Below, piece after piece: positions 1 through 12,555 of a stretch of 64,000 nt of DNA. The notes beneath the pieces were generated by a model, which saw nothing but the letters and a program-made list of their open reading frames with translations, searched no databases and was not told where the DNA came from. A program made the position numbers and the translations under genes. The DNA comes from Papio anubis (Eukaryota > Chordata > Mammalia > Primates > Cercopithecidae), in NCBI RefSeq assembly GCF_008728515.1, contig NC_044981.1:98654043-98718042 (forward strand), in the 5' to 3' direction. Numbering within the stretch: position 1 is the stretch's first letter; each line of letters starts with the position of its first letter.

Positions 1-1390
1 GTATTTAACATTTTCTGTAACTGTAAGTATCAGGGGCTTCAATTTCCCCTAGTTCTTTGTTTGTGTCTCCTTGTTTTCTTTCAATGCTCTTAAGTAGATT
101 CTGAGCCTTCCAGCTCTGTTGCCTGAAATCCACAGTTATTAAACTTAATACTGTCGATGTGGGAGTAGAAGTGGGAAAAAAGAATTCTACATAGTCTTCT
201 GATAACATCTCAGTACCTTGGTGGGTCTGATACTTTTGAGTTTGATTCTCACAGTATTTATAAGATTTTTTCTGCCCCTCTCCCATAGTTAAGACAGGAA
301 AAATGGAGGAGGTTACACCCGTATAATTGCCCTTCTGTCTGTATAACACAGGGTTCTGGAAAAGTCTTTTTGACTAGACAGTAAGCGTTTGTTACAGAGA
401 ATGTATTTAGTATATTTTGCAATGGTTTCTTTTCCTTTCTCCATGTCAGAGACACAAAGTATAATTTCTTGGTTTTTCACATTTGAGAACCTGGTAAGAT
501 TCCTATAGGTAAAAGCCAAGATAGCTAATAGTCCTCTTCTTATGACTATGACCTAAATAGTTTCTCACTGTCCACCTACTCTACCCTTAGCCTTTTGCAA
601 TGTGTTAAAATTGCTCTTTAAGTGTTTCTTCCAGTTTATAGTTCCAATGGCTTCTTATCTAGTTAAGCTAACCTGTTTTATTTTTTCCTCTGTATTTGCC
701 TGCCTTTTCAGATTTCAAGATACTGTTTTGCCTTTTAATCTCAGTTCTCTAATGGATCTAAAAACAGTTGTTAATATTTAACTTATTGAGCTTTTTGCCT
801 TGTTGTAAGGATGGAAGTGATCACTTCCAAACTCTTTGCATGTTGGAACTTAAACCAGAAGTTAACAGTAGATATTTTAATTCTGATGTACTCCAATTCG
901 TAATGTTTTGGTTTTTATTGATTATACTTCTGGTGTTCTTAACATATCTTTGCCTAAAGCAAGGGCACAGAGATATTCTATGTTTTTTATAAGCATTATA
1001 ATTTTATATTTAACATTTAGGCCTGTGTTCCTTTTAAATCTAATTCTCTACAAGGTTATTAGGCTTCCTTAAAAGTTTAATCCAGAGATTACTCATGTTG
1101 TTCCAAGGAATTATATTGGTTAAAATAAGTCACAAGCTCTATCCAGCTTTATGGAGAAAGTGCTACACATGTGTTAGAATGCAGAAGGCTATGGTTCATC
1201 AAGGACCATTAATACAACAAACAACCAGAATCTGACCTCTTGTCCTGAATGATTTATATCCTTCACACATGCAAAATATGTTTATCTTTCCAGATGCCCT
1301 AAAGTCTCATCTCACAATTTATGCCATTATCCTGGAACTTGAGATGCAGGATATCATTGTCTAACTCAGTTCCAGAGTGGATAAGGGTCC
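1..1390. other. Unassigned AT-rich DNA with weak minus-strand open frames
   Basis: I cannot assign this stretch to a repeat family. The minus strand carries overlapping open frames at 5-349 (114 codons), 258-455 and 313-519, rich in Lys, Gln, Thr and Ser, with no motif, signal peptide or membrane segment I recognise. The frames sit in different phases, which would suit a decayed coding sequence or old retroelement broken by frameshifts, or may be chance. A plus-strand frame at 768-992 is hydrophobic toward its C-terminus but is AT-driven. No splice-site pair or nearby exon supports a gene. Confidence 0.4.
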
Positions 1391-4289
1391 TCTGGATCAG
1401 TTTTTCTCAAAATGAATGGGGTGGAATGGGGTGAGCATGAGGGAGACAACCTGTGCCCAACACAGCCAACATACAAGAGTGAGAGAGGGAGAAGTTAACT
1501 TCAAAAGACACGGCGGTCGGGAAAATAAACAAATGGGAGGCACTTCATAGTCAAAGATTATAAACATTTTAAATCCAGCCAATCACAGGTCCTTGATTAA
1601 TACTCTATTCCTTGTGACTGGTTCTTCATGTGTTTTTGTGGTAAGTCATCCAAGTTCTTAGTTTTTTCCTCTTAAGCTAGTCTTCATTTGCCATAAAAAC
1701 TGTTTTTGTTTGCAAATGAGATTTCTGTAAGTTAGCCCCGTCCATAGAAGATTTCAAGTCCAATGGCATCTTTTAACTTTGAAAAGTATGAATCCTTTTA
1801 AATCTAAGTGGTACAATTACTTTAAAAAAAAAAAAGTTTGTAGACTTCCTGTGTACTTGATTGTAATTAACTCCATTATGGATCAAAGAGAACATAGTCA
1901 CAGATTTCCATGAAACAGGCTGCTCTCTATTTCAGTCTGTCAGTATTGGTGCTAGAAGCCAACACTCAGACTGTTCTTACAACCCTGTTGTTACATATTC
2001 TTAAGATAAACCCTGAAAATCACATTTAGAACTGACCATTATTACTTCTACAACACAGCTGCTATTTGTTAATTAATAACAATTATAATGTTCTTTTCTG
2101 GTGTGGTTTTACTGGCCTAACAAGAATAGTTTTTAGTTAAAGAGAAGAAAATAAATTGTTACTTAGTAAGTAGAACTGAGACCTTTACTGCCTAAGTTTA
2201 TAATAAAATAATCAAGTCATGTATTTAACCTCTAAAATGTCAGTTGAAACAAGTGAAATCAAAACAAACTGTGAATCCTATAAATAAACACATTAATGGT
2301 TCACCTCAGAGTCAACAGGAATTTTAGAAATGAATGACAACACCTCATTATACATTACTAAAATAGAAAGAGTCTTCTCTTGTCCTGTTGGGCAAAACAG
2401 TGCATACCTCCAATTTTCACAAGTATTTTATTTAAAGGAGTCATACTGTGTTTAAAATTATTTCATAATTTTCTAGCTCAATTGCATGCTGTGACTTAAA
2501 TATAAATGTGGGCTAATGGAAAAAAATAAGGGGGAGAAAAAAATTCTACCACATTATTACAAAACCCCAGAAATATGCATAAATAAAACTCTACATTATA
2601 TTTCATTAGCAATTTTTCTTTTATTTTAATGTAAAAATAATGTTTATCCTGAGTCTAAATGGATTGTCAAAACTGCATATATTGAAGACACCTTACTTAA
2701 TCCTTTTTCAGGCAATGATAATTTCAGTGTTTAGTTAAATTAACACCAAGAATATGAAAATATTTGTAAAAAGCCATTTTAGCACATATCTATGAAATAT
2801 AATCTAGAATATATTTTATTAATATGGATAGTATAGAAATAAGTTAACTTATTTTTATTCTAATAGATACTTTTATCTGAAAACCACAGCATTCAGTATT
2901 CAATTTTAAATGTTTTCTAAGATAAAAAATATTTTATATGTTTGTTTATGTTTATAGTAAAAATAAGATTTTGGAATGTATGTCATTTTTAAGAGAGAAT
3001 ACTACTAAGTAATAAAATTTAAATGTCTTTTTTATGGAGATTCAGTAAGTTTCAGGGGATCACTACATAGGGCTCTTTCAGAATTGATGTTGTAATGACA
3101 AATTTTAATAGCATCTACATATAGAAGCTATTAAAGCAAAAGATATAAAAAGGCAACACTGGTTTAAAGAGAGCCATTATTAATGACTGCTTGCCTAAGT
3201 ACGTTATGTGACTCCTGAATAATGGTAAGTTCACTTTACTCCAAATAATATGTGAGCTTTCTTAAAAATAAATAGGCTCTGATTTAATCATCTTTAATGT
3301 TTTCCTTACGGCAGATACCACACTTCCGATATTCTTCTTACTGCTCTGGCTTGATAAACTTATTTGATTGTATCTATGACAGCATACCAACACCACAATG
3401 CTAATAATTGGAGGAAACTTGTATTTAACATTCCTGAATCAAATATGTTCTATCATAGTTTATTCTCCAATTTTCTAATTAATCCTGAGAATGAATGGTT
3501 TTAGACTCTATTAGTGGTCAATTCTTGTTCCACAAAAACCACTCCTCCATGAGGTCTCTCTGGGAAATGAATGTTCAGAATATAAAGTCATGTAGATTAA
3601 TATATATTTTTTTTGTAGTAAACTTTGACCCCTAGTTTTTATATATTCATTTGGGATAAATTAAGATAATCATATTTTCCATATTTTTCATTCCATATTC
3701 GAGATGACAATCAAGCCAGAGAGTAGAGCTTTATCTGTAACTTAAAGAAGTGTTAATTTGAGCTCTTACTCTCTGTCTTTCTAGATTTTATCTGGAATGG
3801 GAGGAAGATATCTGAAGACTGAATTAAAGATATAAAAGAGAAAAAAATAAAGAGAAGTTGGACAAGCCCTGATTAGGAAGCAGTCATCTAGTAACAATCA
3901 ATGACTTATTTTTCCAAAGTCGTAAAACCAAATCGGAGATAATGCCTAGGAAATATCTACCCTTTAGCATGGTAGTCTATGAAAAATCCTAAAACAGACC
4001 ATTGAACTTAAGAATACACTTAGGGAACTTGTCAACCAACCTCGTACAAACATCCCTATCATAAATAATTTTATTATACACTATTTCTGGACAGTCAAAT
4101 GACTAAAAAAGAGGATTGTTTAATTATTTTAAAAATTATTCATGAATGTTGTAATTCTCAAAAAGAATGACCACTTGCTCTCTGCAAATTATTGGGATAG
4201 ATGCTACGATCTAAAAACAAGGTACTTACATTTTCAGATATTATAGGCTATATGGAATAATGCAAAATGCATAAAAACAAATAATAGAA
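1391..4289. other. AT-rich DNA without recognisable features
   Basis: Nearly 3 kb with no Alu, L1 or LTR similarity that I can recognise and no open frame of note. Short A and T runs occur (for example around 1,823-1,834 and 3,605-3,615). It may be unique sequence or repeats too old to recognise by eye. Confidence 0.5.
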
Positions 4290-4460
4290 TGTGTATTATT
4301 TCATTTGATGCTCATAGAAATCCTAAAATAGTAAGCTATTATTTTCAAATTTTACAAAATAGAAAACTGAGGTTGGTAGGTGTTAAATAATATATCCAAA
4401 AATCACATAAGTGATCAAAACTAAATCTTTGTAATAACAGATTTCAAGGTTTTATCTATT
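4290..4460 (+). mobile_element. MIR SINE, degraded (probable)
   Basis: The order of short blocks resembles the MIR core: a segment like 'catttgatgctcatag', then a purine-rich block ending 'aaaactgagg' near 4,370, then a block resembling the 'gtcacacagct' region near 4,400. Divergence is high, as expected for this mammal-wide family. Its ends are not defined and an L2 fragment is a possible alternative. Confidence 0.4.
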
Positions 4461-5279
4461 CCAGCTAATTTTCTACACAACTGAAATGAAAAGAAACAGT
4501 TTCCAGTGGAAATGCTCTTGAATTATTTAATTCAGACAAACAAAAAGTGTGCTTCTTCAAAATGAAAATTAAAATTATAGCTTTCACTTTCTACAAATTA
4601 GGAAAAAGTACATTTAAGATGAAATAATTTAATGTGATTGAAATAGCCTAATATATATGGATATCTGGATAATTTTTTAAAAAACACAGTTAATACCTTT
4701 TTATTTTGTTACAATGTATCTTTGAAAATAGAGTTTTTATATTTTTCTCCAACAAAAACAAAATGTAAAACTAAACCACATGTTTCACCAAACTAGTAGC
4801 TTGTAATTAGTAACATATTGACATTAATATGAAATTGATATGTAACTTTAAAATTACATTTTTAAGCCCACATGACATTTCTATTATATTTTATTTAAAT
4901 CTATAAAAGAAAATACCCTTTAATCAGTTTGACAAGTTATTATTTAATTTTTATTATAGATGGCACACAATAAATACAAATATTTATTTGTAATTACCTG
5001 CTATTGAGAAGGTTTTATTAGGTAAAGTAAGATGTGTAAGGAAATATGTGTATAATCTCTTGAACAATTCCCAAAGCTGCCATTTATTATATTCCTCTTC
5101 ACCACAAGATCACTGTAGAGACAAATAGCAATAGGACATATTTATTGATGATTAAAATGTCACAGTCACAGATTTACTTATAATAAAGATACAGAAAAAA
5201 ATCAGGGCAGTATATACATTAGTAATCAGCAATATTTTTGTGACAGATAAAGTACAAACTTATGTGTTTAGTATTCAGA
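4461..5279. other. AT-rich DNA without recognisable features
   Basis: No repeat, RNA gene or plausible exon is visible. The composition is strongly AT-rich with scattered A and T runs. Confidence 0.5.
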
Positions 5280-7392
5280 GGTCAAGAGGGTTGAACAACC
5301 ATCCTGAAGCATAGGCATATGGGACTTATTGAATTCTGAGTGCAGAGAGGAAAACTGAGAAAAATCCACAAGCCCTCTGGGTCATACACTGAGAATCAGG
5401 CAAGAAGTATCTGCTATTGAGGAAGATATAGGAGAGTTGATAGAGAGCTCTTGATAGACTCACGTGCACTGTTAGCATTACTAAGGAAAACCCCATAGGC
5501 ACTTAGATTGTAACAAGTTCCTGGGAGGAAATTCTTAACCACTGGAAAAGTAGAGCAAACCCAAGAGACATCCTCATGGTCTAGTGATGCCTGACGCATG
5601 GTAGAGAGAAATGAGTCAAATCCTCTAGACACTCAGATCTTGATCGCTGCTAAAGAAAATGTGTAACCTCACCATCATATAATTTGAAACCTGTGGTGAA
5701 CTGAATGTAGATAAAACACAATACCAAGAACTAATCCACCACAGACTTTTTTGACTCAATTGCCCACACTGTAGGCCTGGCAGAAAAAGAAGCACGTCCT
5801 TTTCCAGACTTAAATATTATTTACACCAGATTTTTGAACATCATGGTTAACATTCATCAAAAATTAACAGATACGTGAAAAAGGCAAGAAAGTAAAACTT
5901 ATTGCCAAGAAGGGAAATAGTCAATAAAACCAGATAAAAAGATTGCCCAGATGTGGTCATAAAGGGATTATAAAATAAATGTGATAAATATGTGATCTAT
6001 ATTATCTTTAGTTACAGTAAACATGTTAAAGTATCTATTGGAAAAGGTGAACAACACTTGTGAACAAGTGGGGAAGAGCAGCAAATACATAGGACAAAAT
6101 GTGAATTATAGAAAATATATAGAGGCAAAAAATTATCCCATGGACTTAATGAAAGACTATACACAGCATGGGAATACTCATTCATCTTGAAACCAGACCA
6201 ATGTAACTTATAAAACCAGAAATAAAAATGATTAAGTGTAGAAAAGAACATAAAACAGCATTCTGTGATCAGTGAGATAATGTAACATGCTTTACCAAAT
6301 GCGAAATGGGAGTTTAAAAAGTTAAAAAAAAAAAAAGTCAAAAGAAAGACAAAAAGTTAGAAAAAAAACAAAAGAAAAGTGCAAAGAAAAGTTCATAAAG
6401 AGATTATGATTAAGATTTTCCGGTATCAATGAAAAACATAAACCCATACATCCATGAAGCTCAAGATATTTCAAAAAGAATAAACACAAAGAAAAACACA
6501 CTTTGTAATGTTAAAATGAAATGGCAAAAAAAAAAAGTCGAAAAAGAAGTCATATAACATGTAAATTATAATAATATAATAGATGGTTGATTTCTTATAA
6601 GAAACAATGAAGGCCAGAAGGCAATGAAATGAAATATTTCACATATGAAAATAAGGAAGCTACAAATTCAAAATTATATGTTCAATAAAGAAAATCTTTC
6701 AAAAATGAAAGAAAAATAAAGATGATTTTAGAAAGATACTGTGTTTATTTCCAGAAGTTACACAGTATCAAAAAAAGTTGTTTGTAAGAATATTGATGCC
6801 ACATAGAAGACTGGTTCCACAGCAAGGATTAGAAAACTTCAGAAAGAGTGTGTTTTAAATATAAAACTCTTTTCTAAGAATTTATAATAAAAACCATTTA
6901 AAGACCTTTAATTGTTTACATTTAAAATAATAAAAATGAAACATGGGTTTGTAGAAGTAGAATATATGACAAGGGTGGGATTGTTGAAACTAGAATTGGA
7001 AATGTACTGTTATAAAGTTTATATTGTTGTTACAATGACATTATTCATAGAGCTCTATACACACGCAAACAGACACACACACACACATACATACACACAC
7101 ACACACACACACAAAGAATATAAGTCCATAAGGCTTACAGCAGACTTTAGGGCAGGCTAGAAAGGTAGCAAAAAAAAAAAAAAAAAAGAAATCATTGAAA
7201 GTAAATAGAGGAGAAATAATAAAATATTTGTAAAACAGCAATTTCACAAAAAAAGCAGGAAAAGATCAAATAAAACAATGGAAAGTCAAATAAAAATAAT
7301 AATATTAAAGCCTAACATATCAATAATTGCATTAAACATAAATATAAAATAGTTAAGTATCTAATTAAATAAAACCTTGCCAGATTTGATTA
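5280..7392 (+). mobile_element. Old L1M fragment, 5'UTR/ORF1/inter-ORF region
   Basis: The segment reads as a strongly diverged sense L1 of the L1MC-L1ME age class. Around 6,440-6,500 is the ORF1-like block 'ccatgaagctcaagatattt' followed by 'aataaacacaaagaaaa', and around 6,595-6,625 'gaaacaatgaaggccagaag', both typical of L1 ORF1. Near 7,310-7,380 it resembles the inter-ORF/start-of-ORF2 region. No ORF1 frame is intact. A CA microsatellite (7,071-7,114) and an A tract (about 7,170-7,187) lie within it. The 5' boundary is approximate. It is interrupted at 7,393-7,404 by a younger L1 3' end. Confidence 0.6.
7071..7114 (+). repeat. (CA)n microsatellite
   Basis: Runs of CA broken by two TA-containing interruptions around 7,087-7,093. 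It produces the His/Thr-rich and Cys/Val-rich open frames on the two strands here, which are not genes. Confidence 0.95.
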
Positions 7393-7404
7393 AAAGAATA
7401 GACT

Positions 7405-7922
7405 CCATGTATGCCTATGTCCATTGCAGCACTATTCATGACAGTAAAGACATGGAATCAACCTAAATGCCCATTAGTGATAAACTGGATAAAGAAAACG
7501 TGGTACAGATACACCATGCAATACTTTGCAGCCATAAAAAAAGAATGAGATCATGTTCTTTTCAGGGACTTGAATGGAGTTGGAGGTCATTATCCTTAGC
7601 AATCTTAATGCAGCAACAGAAAACCAAGTATCGCATGTTATCACTTACAAGTGGGAGCTAAGTGATGAGAACTCATAGATACACAGTGAGGAACAACACA
7701 CACTGGGGCTTATAGGAGGTTAGAAGGTGGGAGGAAGTGGAGGATCAGGAAAAATAACTAACGGATACTAGGCTTAATACTTGGGTGATGAAATAATCTG
7801 TACAACAAACCCCATAACACAAGTTTACCTGTGTAACAAACCTGCACATTCCACATATGTACCCCTGATCTTAAAATGAAAGTTAAAATAATAATAATAA
7901 TAATTAATAATAATAATAATAA
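7405..7922 (+). mobile_element. L1P-type LINE-1, 5'-truncated 3' end
   Basis: Sense L1 covering the last part of ORF2 and the 3'UTR. The ORF2 C-terminus is visible as the blocks coding for a DKLDKENV-like and a HAILCSHKK-like segment (about 7,467-7,560), corrupted by substitutions. The 3'UTR carries 'ggtgatgaaataatctgtac' and 'aaacctgcaca', typical of the older L1PA/L1PB families. The tail is an (AAT)n-rich stretch to about 7,922. The flanks match as a TSD: 'taaaagaatagact' at 7,391-7,404 and 'taaaagaataaagact' at 7,923-7,938, differing by a 2-bp insertion. Confidence 0.9.
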
Positions 7923-7945
7923 TAAAAGAATAAAGACTCAGCTGC

Positions 7946-8160
7946 TTTTTCGTTGTTGTTCGACAGGGTCTCTTTTTGCCACTCAGGCTGGAGTGCAGTG
8001 GTGCAATCTTGGCTGACTGCAACCTCCCCCTCCTGAGTTCAAGCAATTCTCCCACCTCAGTCTCCTGAGTAACTGGGACTACAGGCACGTGCCACCACAC
8101 CCAGCTAATTTTTGTACTTTTTGGTAGAGATGGGGTTTCACCACATTGTCCAGGCGTGTC
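7946..8160 (-). mobile_element. AluS/J fragment, 5' end missing
   Basis: Reverse-complement Alu: an imperfect T-rich tail, then right-arm text ('aggctggagtgcagtggtgc' at about 7,986), the middle 'ctaatttttgtac' and part of the left arm ('ggggtttcaccaca'). It stops at about 8,160, so roughly the first third of the element is absent. It lies directly after the L1P tail. An A/T homopolymer (8,167-8,190) follows. Confidence 0.87.
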
Positions 8161-8224
8161 AGTTGCTTTTTTTTAAAAAAAAAAAAAAAATCCAAGAATA
8201 AATGTTTGGATGTTTTTTCTGACC

Positions 8225-10512
8225 AAAATGAAATAACAAGGACTAGACTTATCTTCCTGCCACAGAAAACATAAAGAAGAAAATAAGCAAAAATATACAA
8301 CGATGGATTTAGAGACACTGAATACCAGTCAATAAAGGATAGTGCTCCTCAAATAGAGCAAACAAATGTGGCGACACTTACAATTGCCTCCAGCCACAGC
8401 CTTGAAATAGTTCCCAGGTACATGGAAGAGGGACCTAGGGGTGTCTGGCATACCCTGAATTGATAAGATGGATTTCAGCTCAGAGAGAGTACATCAGCTA
8501 CTGTTTGTAGACCAGGATCACAGAGAAGAGAAAGCTGCACAGTAGCAGAATTATGGAGATCTGCAGAAATTCCCCGTTAACTGTTTACCAGGGTTGAAAC
8601 TGCTTTAGGAAACTACTGAACACTAGAGAGACATACTTATCTAAATGAATTAGAGGTAAAAGTGCCTGGAATTCACAGACTGTAAAAACCTCGTAATTCA
8701 TATGGCACTGGGTGGAATATATTCGCACAGGTCTTGCCTCAATTGTGGGAGATAATTAACCTTAGACTAAAAACCATTCTGGCTTCACTTAACAATCTTA
8801 AAAGCAAAACTCAAAAGAATTAAACTGTCTCCAAGTAATTTAACATCATCCTGGCATGGCAGAGGGGAGGCTCATGAATATTTATAGTAATATAAAAATA
8901 TAGATCACTCAATAGGGTAAAATTCCTAATATATGGCTTCCAATGAAAAGAAGTAGGAGAATATAATAAAAAATGAGGACAGAAATCACTCACGCTGATA
9001 CAGAACTGAAACAGATGTTAGAATTAACAGAGGCATTAAAATAGTTATTAAACTGGATTCCAGATGTTCAAAAGTTAAGTAAAATCATGGAAATTATTTA
9101 AAATATTCAAATAAAACTTTAAGTGGAAATGAAATGTCTGAGATAAAAAATATGGGGTGGGTATGATTAATGGTAAATTAGTCATTACACTAACAGAAAA
9201 AGATAAGTGAATTTGAAAACATAGCAATAGAAACTATTCATAATAGAATGCATGAAGAAAAAGTAATTTTAAAAAATGAAACAACTTCAAGTGTAACCAA
9301 AGTCCTCAAAAGAAGGCAACAAACAATTTGCATAAATAAATGTGAAATCTGATAAAAATTACAAATCTGCAGATCTAATTATCTGAAAAATAAAACAAAT
9401 CCAAGCACAGAACCATGGTGAACACTACACCAACCTATACCATATCAAATTACTCAAACAGTAGTAAAGAGGTATCCTAAAAACAGCCAGAGGAAAAGAG
9501 ACACATTATGTACAGAGGAACAAAAATAAGAGTATTAGCAAGCTTCTAGTTAGAAAGAATGCAAGCAAGATGACAGCAAACAAGAAGACATTTACAAAGC
9601 ACTGAAAGAACAGCAACAAAACATCAACCTAGAATTCTATATGTAGCACATATGTCTTTCAGAATATGAAAGTGAAATAAGGAATTTCAGATGTATAGAA
9701 GATGAAAAAATAAATCACCAGTATATCCACACCACAAGATATGTTAAAATAAGTGCTTCAGGTTGAAGGAAAATAACATCAGATTAAAATATAAATCTAT
9801 AGTAAAACCCAAAAAAAATCAGACATGGTAGTTACATGGTAAATACAGGAGAATTTTGTTATTTCAAGTTCTATTAACTATATGTAAAATTTTGAGCAAA
9901 AAAACCAATGCAATATATGTTTTGTTTGTTTGTTTGTTTGTTTTGAGATGGAGTCTCGCTGGAGTGCAGTGGCGCGATCTCGGCTCACTGCAAGCTCTGA
10001 CTCCCAGATTCATTCCATTCTCTTGCCTCAGCCTCCCCAGTAGCTGGGACTACAGGCGCCTGCCAACACTACTGGCTAGTTTTGTATTTTCAGTAGAGAC
10101 AGGGTTTCACCGTTTTAGCCAAGATGGTCTGGATTTCCTGACCTCATGATCTGCCCACCTCGGCCTCCCAACGTGCTGGGATTACAGGCGTGAGCCACTG
10201 CGCCTGGCCAATATATGTTTATTTTTGAAGTACAAGTGAAATATAAATCAAGAACACCATAAAGACCAGGTGGGAAAAAAAAGGAAGTATATTGTTGCCA
10301 GTTTCAAACACTACATGTGAAGTGGAATAATATCAGATAGACAGTGACACAGTAGTGTATATAATAGAAAGCCTAACACAGCCATTAAAATAACTAGACA
10401 AAGAATTATACAGGATAAACCAACAAAAGAAATAAAATTGAATCATTAAAAAATAGGCAGAAAAAAATTTAAAGGCAGAAAAAGAAAATGGGGAAAAAAG
10501 AATAAATGGAAC
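8225..10512 (+). mobile_element. Old L1M fragment, 5'UTR to inter-ORF region
   Basis: The start resembles the 5' end of L1M 5'UTRs (compare 'aaataacaaggacta' here with the antisense 'aatccctgttaactgcatc' at 62,677-62,695). The ORF1-like region follows, with 'agaattctatatgtag' near 9,634. The inter-ORF block includes 'agtatattgttgcca' near 10,286 and a stretch around 10,380-10,510. The element is split by the Alu at 9,923-10,209. No frame is intact. The exact L1M subfamily is unknown. Confidence 0.62.
9923..10209 (-). mobile_element. AluY/AluS, near full length, with TSD
   Basis: Reverse-complement Alu with a (GTTT)n-like tail at 9,923-9,944 and clear right and left arms ending 'cgtgagccactgcgcctggcc'. 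A short deletion near 9,957 removes part of the right arm just after 'gagtctcgct'. The 11-bp TSD 'aatatatgttt' occurs at 9,912-9,922 and 10,210-10,220, showing insertion by target-primed reverse transcription into the older L1M. Open frames here are Alu artefacts. Confidence 0.95.
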
Positions 10513-10519
10513 CAATAAA

Positions 10520-11068
10520 ACAGTATTGTTGTTGTTTTGTGATTAAAAAATACATAACATAAGACCTACCCTTTCAGCAAATTTTAAGTGTACAAAAGGG
10601 TATTGTTAACTACAAACATTACGCAATATAGTAGATCTCTAGAACTTAGTGATCTTGCATAACTGAAATTTTGTACCCTTTGACTATTACCAACCCATTT
10701 CTCCCGTCCATATGTTCCTGGTAACCACCCTTCTGCATTCTGCATTTATTATTTTGACTACCTCAGATTCCTTGTATAAATGGGATCTTATAATATTTCT
10801 GAATATGTATTCCTTCTCAGTCTGGCTTATTTCACTTATCATAATGTCCTCCAGATTTATCCATGTTGTCACAAGGGCAGAATTTCCTTTTTTAAAATGC
10901 TAAAAAATAATCCACTGTGTGTATATACCGTATTTTCTTTATCTGTTAATCCTTCAAATGACATTAAGTACACTTTCATATCTTGGCTATTGTGAATAAA
11001 CTTTGCAATTTCTCATAATTCACAAGATAGCAGCATATCGATCTCCACATTTGAATTTAATTTCTTGG
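10520..11068 (-). mobile_element. L1MA/L1MB 3' end, antisense
   Basis: Reverse complement of a mid-age L1 3'UTR and ORF2 C-terminus: 'gtattgttaactacaaacat', 'gaaattttgtaccctttgac' and 'ctggcttatttcacttatca' are hallmarks. It extends to the 'ttggctattgtgaata' ORF2 segment near 10,983. A shorter paralogous piece lies at 12,556-12,880. The plus-strand open frames at 10,712-10,995 and the minus-strand one at 10,687-10,872 are by-products. Confidence 0.82.
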
Positions 11069-11568
11069 AAAAACAGTGAATAATTACAAAAAAAAATGAA
11101 AAGATGATAATGAACAAATTTACTAATTGAAGAATATTTTGGAGGAGTATGGTAGACAATATAAAGATCAACATTTTTTCAAAGAGTCTGTAAAATGTGT
11201 GTGTGTGCGTGAGAGAGAAACAGAGAGAGAGAGAATGAGAGATAGTTGAAGGAGTTTCAGGAGTGTCCTTGAGAAACTTCTGATTTTTAGTTTATTTCTT
11301 TAAAATATCAATTTACCAAAAAAAAGTGGTTCTTTCACAATGGAAATTTTTAGAAGTAGAGACTTTTTGGCACTTGACTCAATTTCTTCTTGCTTGAAAT
11401 TCTGTAAGCTATATAACAATAAATAAACTCTATGCTGTTCCATATTGTATCATAATTCCATTTTATTAAAATCAATTAATTGATTTCCTACTATATCAGT
11501 TAAGGGGCCAGTCAAGAGTCAGAAACTATATAAGTTATTTTGGCGGAGATACTTGAATATAAAGAAGT
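11069..11568. other. Unassigned AT-rich DNA with GT/GA simple repeat
   Basis: No gene or clear transposon. A short composite simple repeat, (GT)n passing into (GA)n, lies at 11,197-11,243. Part of the flank may be the continuation of the L1MA/MB or L1M elements to the left. Confidence 0.5.
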
Positions 11569-11890
11569 TTATTAGGCTGTTCTTGCATGACTATTAAGAA
11601 ATACCTGAGACTGGGCCGGGCGCGGTGGCTCAAGCCTGTAATCCCAGCACTTTGGGAGGCCGAGATGGGCGGATCACGAGGTCAGGAGATCGAGACCATG
11701 CTGGCTAACACGGTGAAACCCCGTCTCTACTAAAAAAATACAAAAATTAGCCGGGCTGGCGGCGGGCTTCGTAGTCCCAGCTACTCGGGAGGCTGGAGGC
11801 GGAGAATGGCGTGAACTGAGGCGAGCTTGCAGTGAGCTGGAGATCCGCCACTGCACCTGCAGCCTTGGCGCATAGAGCGAGACCCGCCTC

Positions 11891-11935
<45 letters not shown>

Positions 11936-12300
11936 CTGAGACTGGATAATTTATAAAGAAAGAGGTTTAATTGATTCCTGGTTCTGCAGGCTCCACAGGA
12001 AGCATGGCACTGGCATCTGCTCAGCTTCTGGTGAGGCCTTGGGCTGTTTACAATCATGGCAGAAGGCAAAGGTGGCACCAGTGTGTCACATGGCAAGAGC
12101 AGGAGCAAGAGAGGGCAAGGGAGGTGCCACATAATTTCAAACAACAGGGTAGCACCGGAACTCACTTCTATCATGAAGACAGCATCAAGCCATGAGGGAT
12201 CTGCCCCATGAACCAAGCACCTCTTATCGGGCCTCATTTCCAACATTGAGGATTATATTTCAACATAAGATTTGGTGTGACAAATATCCAAACTATTTCA
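11569..12300 (-). mobile_element. MLT1-type MaLR LTR, antisense, split by an Alu
   Basis: Reverse complement of an ERVL-MaLR LTR. The part left of the Alu reads 'gctgttcttgcatgactatt' and 'atacctgagactgg'; the part to the right continues 'ataatttataaagaaagagg', 'acaatcatggcagaaggc', 'gtcacatggcaagagcagga' and ends 'aaatatccaaactattt'. It is a solo LTR with no internal region attached. Exact MLT1 subtype not determined. Confidence 0.77.
11615..11929 (+). mobile_element. Young AluY, Old World monkey AluYR-like, with 41-A tract
   Basis: Sense Alu inserted in the MLT1 LTR. The left arm is almost consensus and carries 'ggctcaagcctgtaatcc', as in the AluYRa copies in this window. The 16-bp TSD 'aaatacctgagactgg' flanks it at 11,599-11,614 and 11,930-11,945. 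The tail is a pure A tract (11,892-11,932 including TSD bases). The right arm, from about 11,755 to 11,891, is full of small insertions, deletions and substitutions quite unlike the left arm (see findings). Confidence 0.95.
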
Positions 12301-12555
12301 AGAATTATCAACTAAAAAGGCAAAAAGAGAACACTAATATATCAATCACAGTGACAGCTCCTGAGGGAAGCAGCTACCTAGGCTAGACAGAGAAAAACAA
12401 AAGACAGAGGTATCCCACAGAGCTAAAACTCAAACCCCTGAGGAAGAGGTGTAGCTAGTTTCAGTACCAGAAAAATGCAGACTGAAATCAATTGTTTTTA
12501 CTGGAACTAGCTGCCATTGCTGGTGCGAAGTAGCAATCCTGGCCTGATGATGACA

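Noticed and set aside
7041..7247. Open frames rich in Cys/Val and in His/Thr on both strands
   Set aside because: They are read-through of the CA microsatellite and the neighbouring A tract, not coding sequence.
11674..12246. 190-codon minus-strand open frame, the longest in the window
   Set aside because: It runs through the Alu (including its poly-A tract, read as a Phe run) and into the MLT1 LTR. No domain is present outside these repeats.
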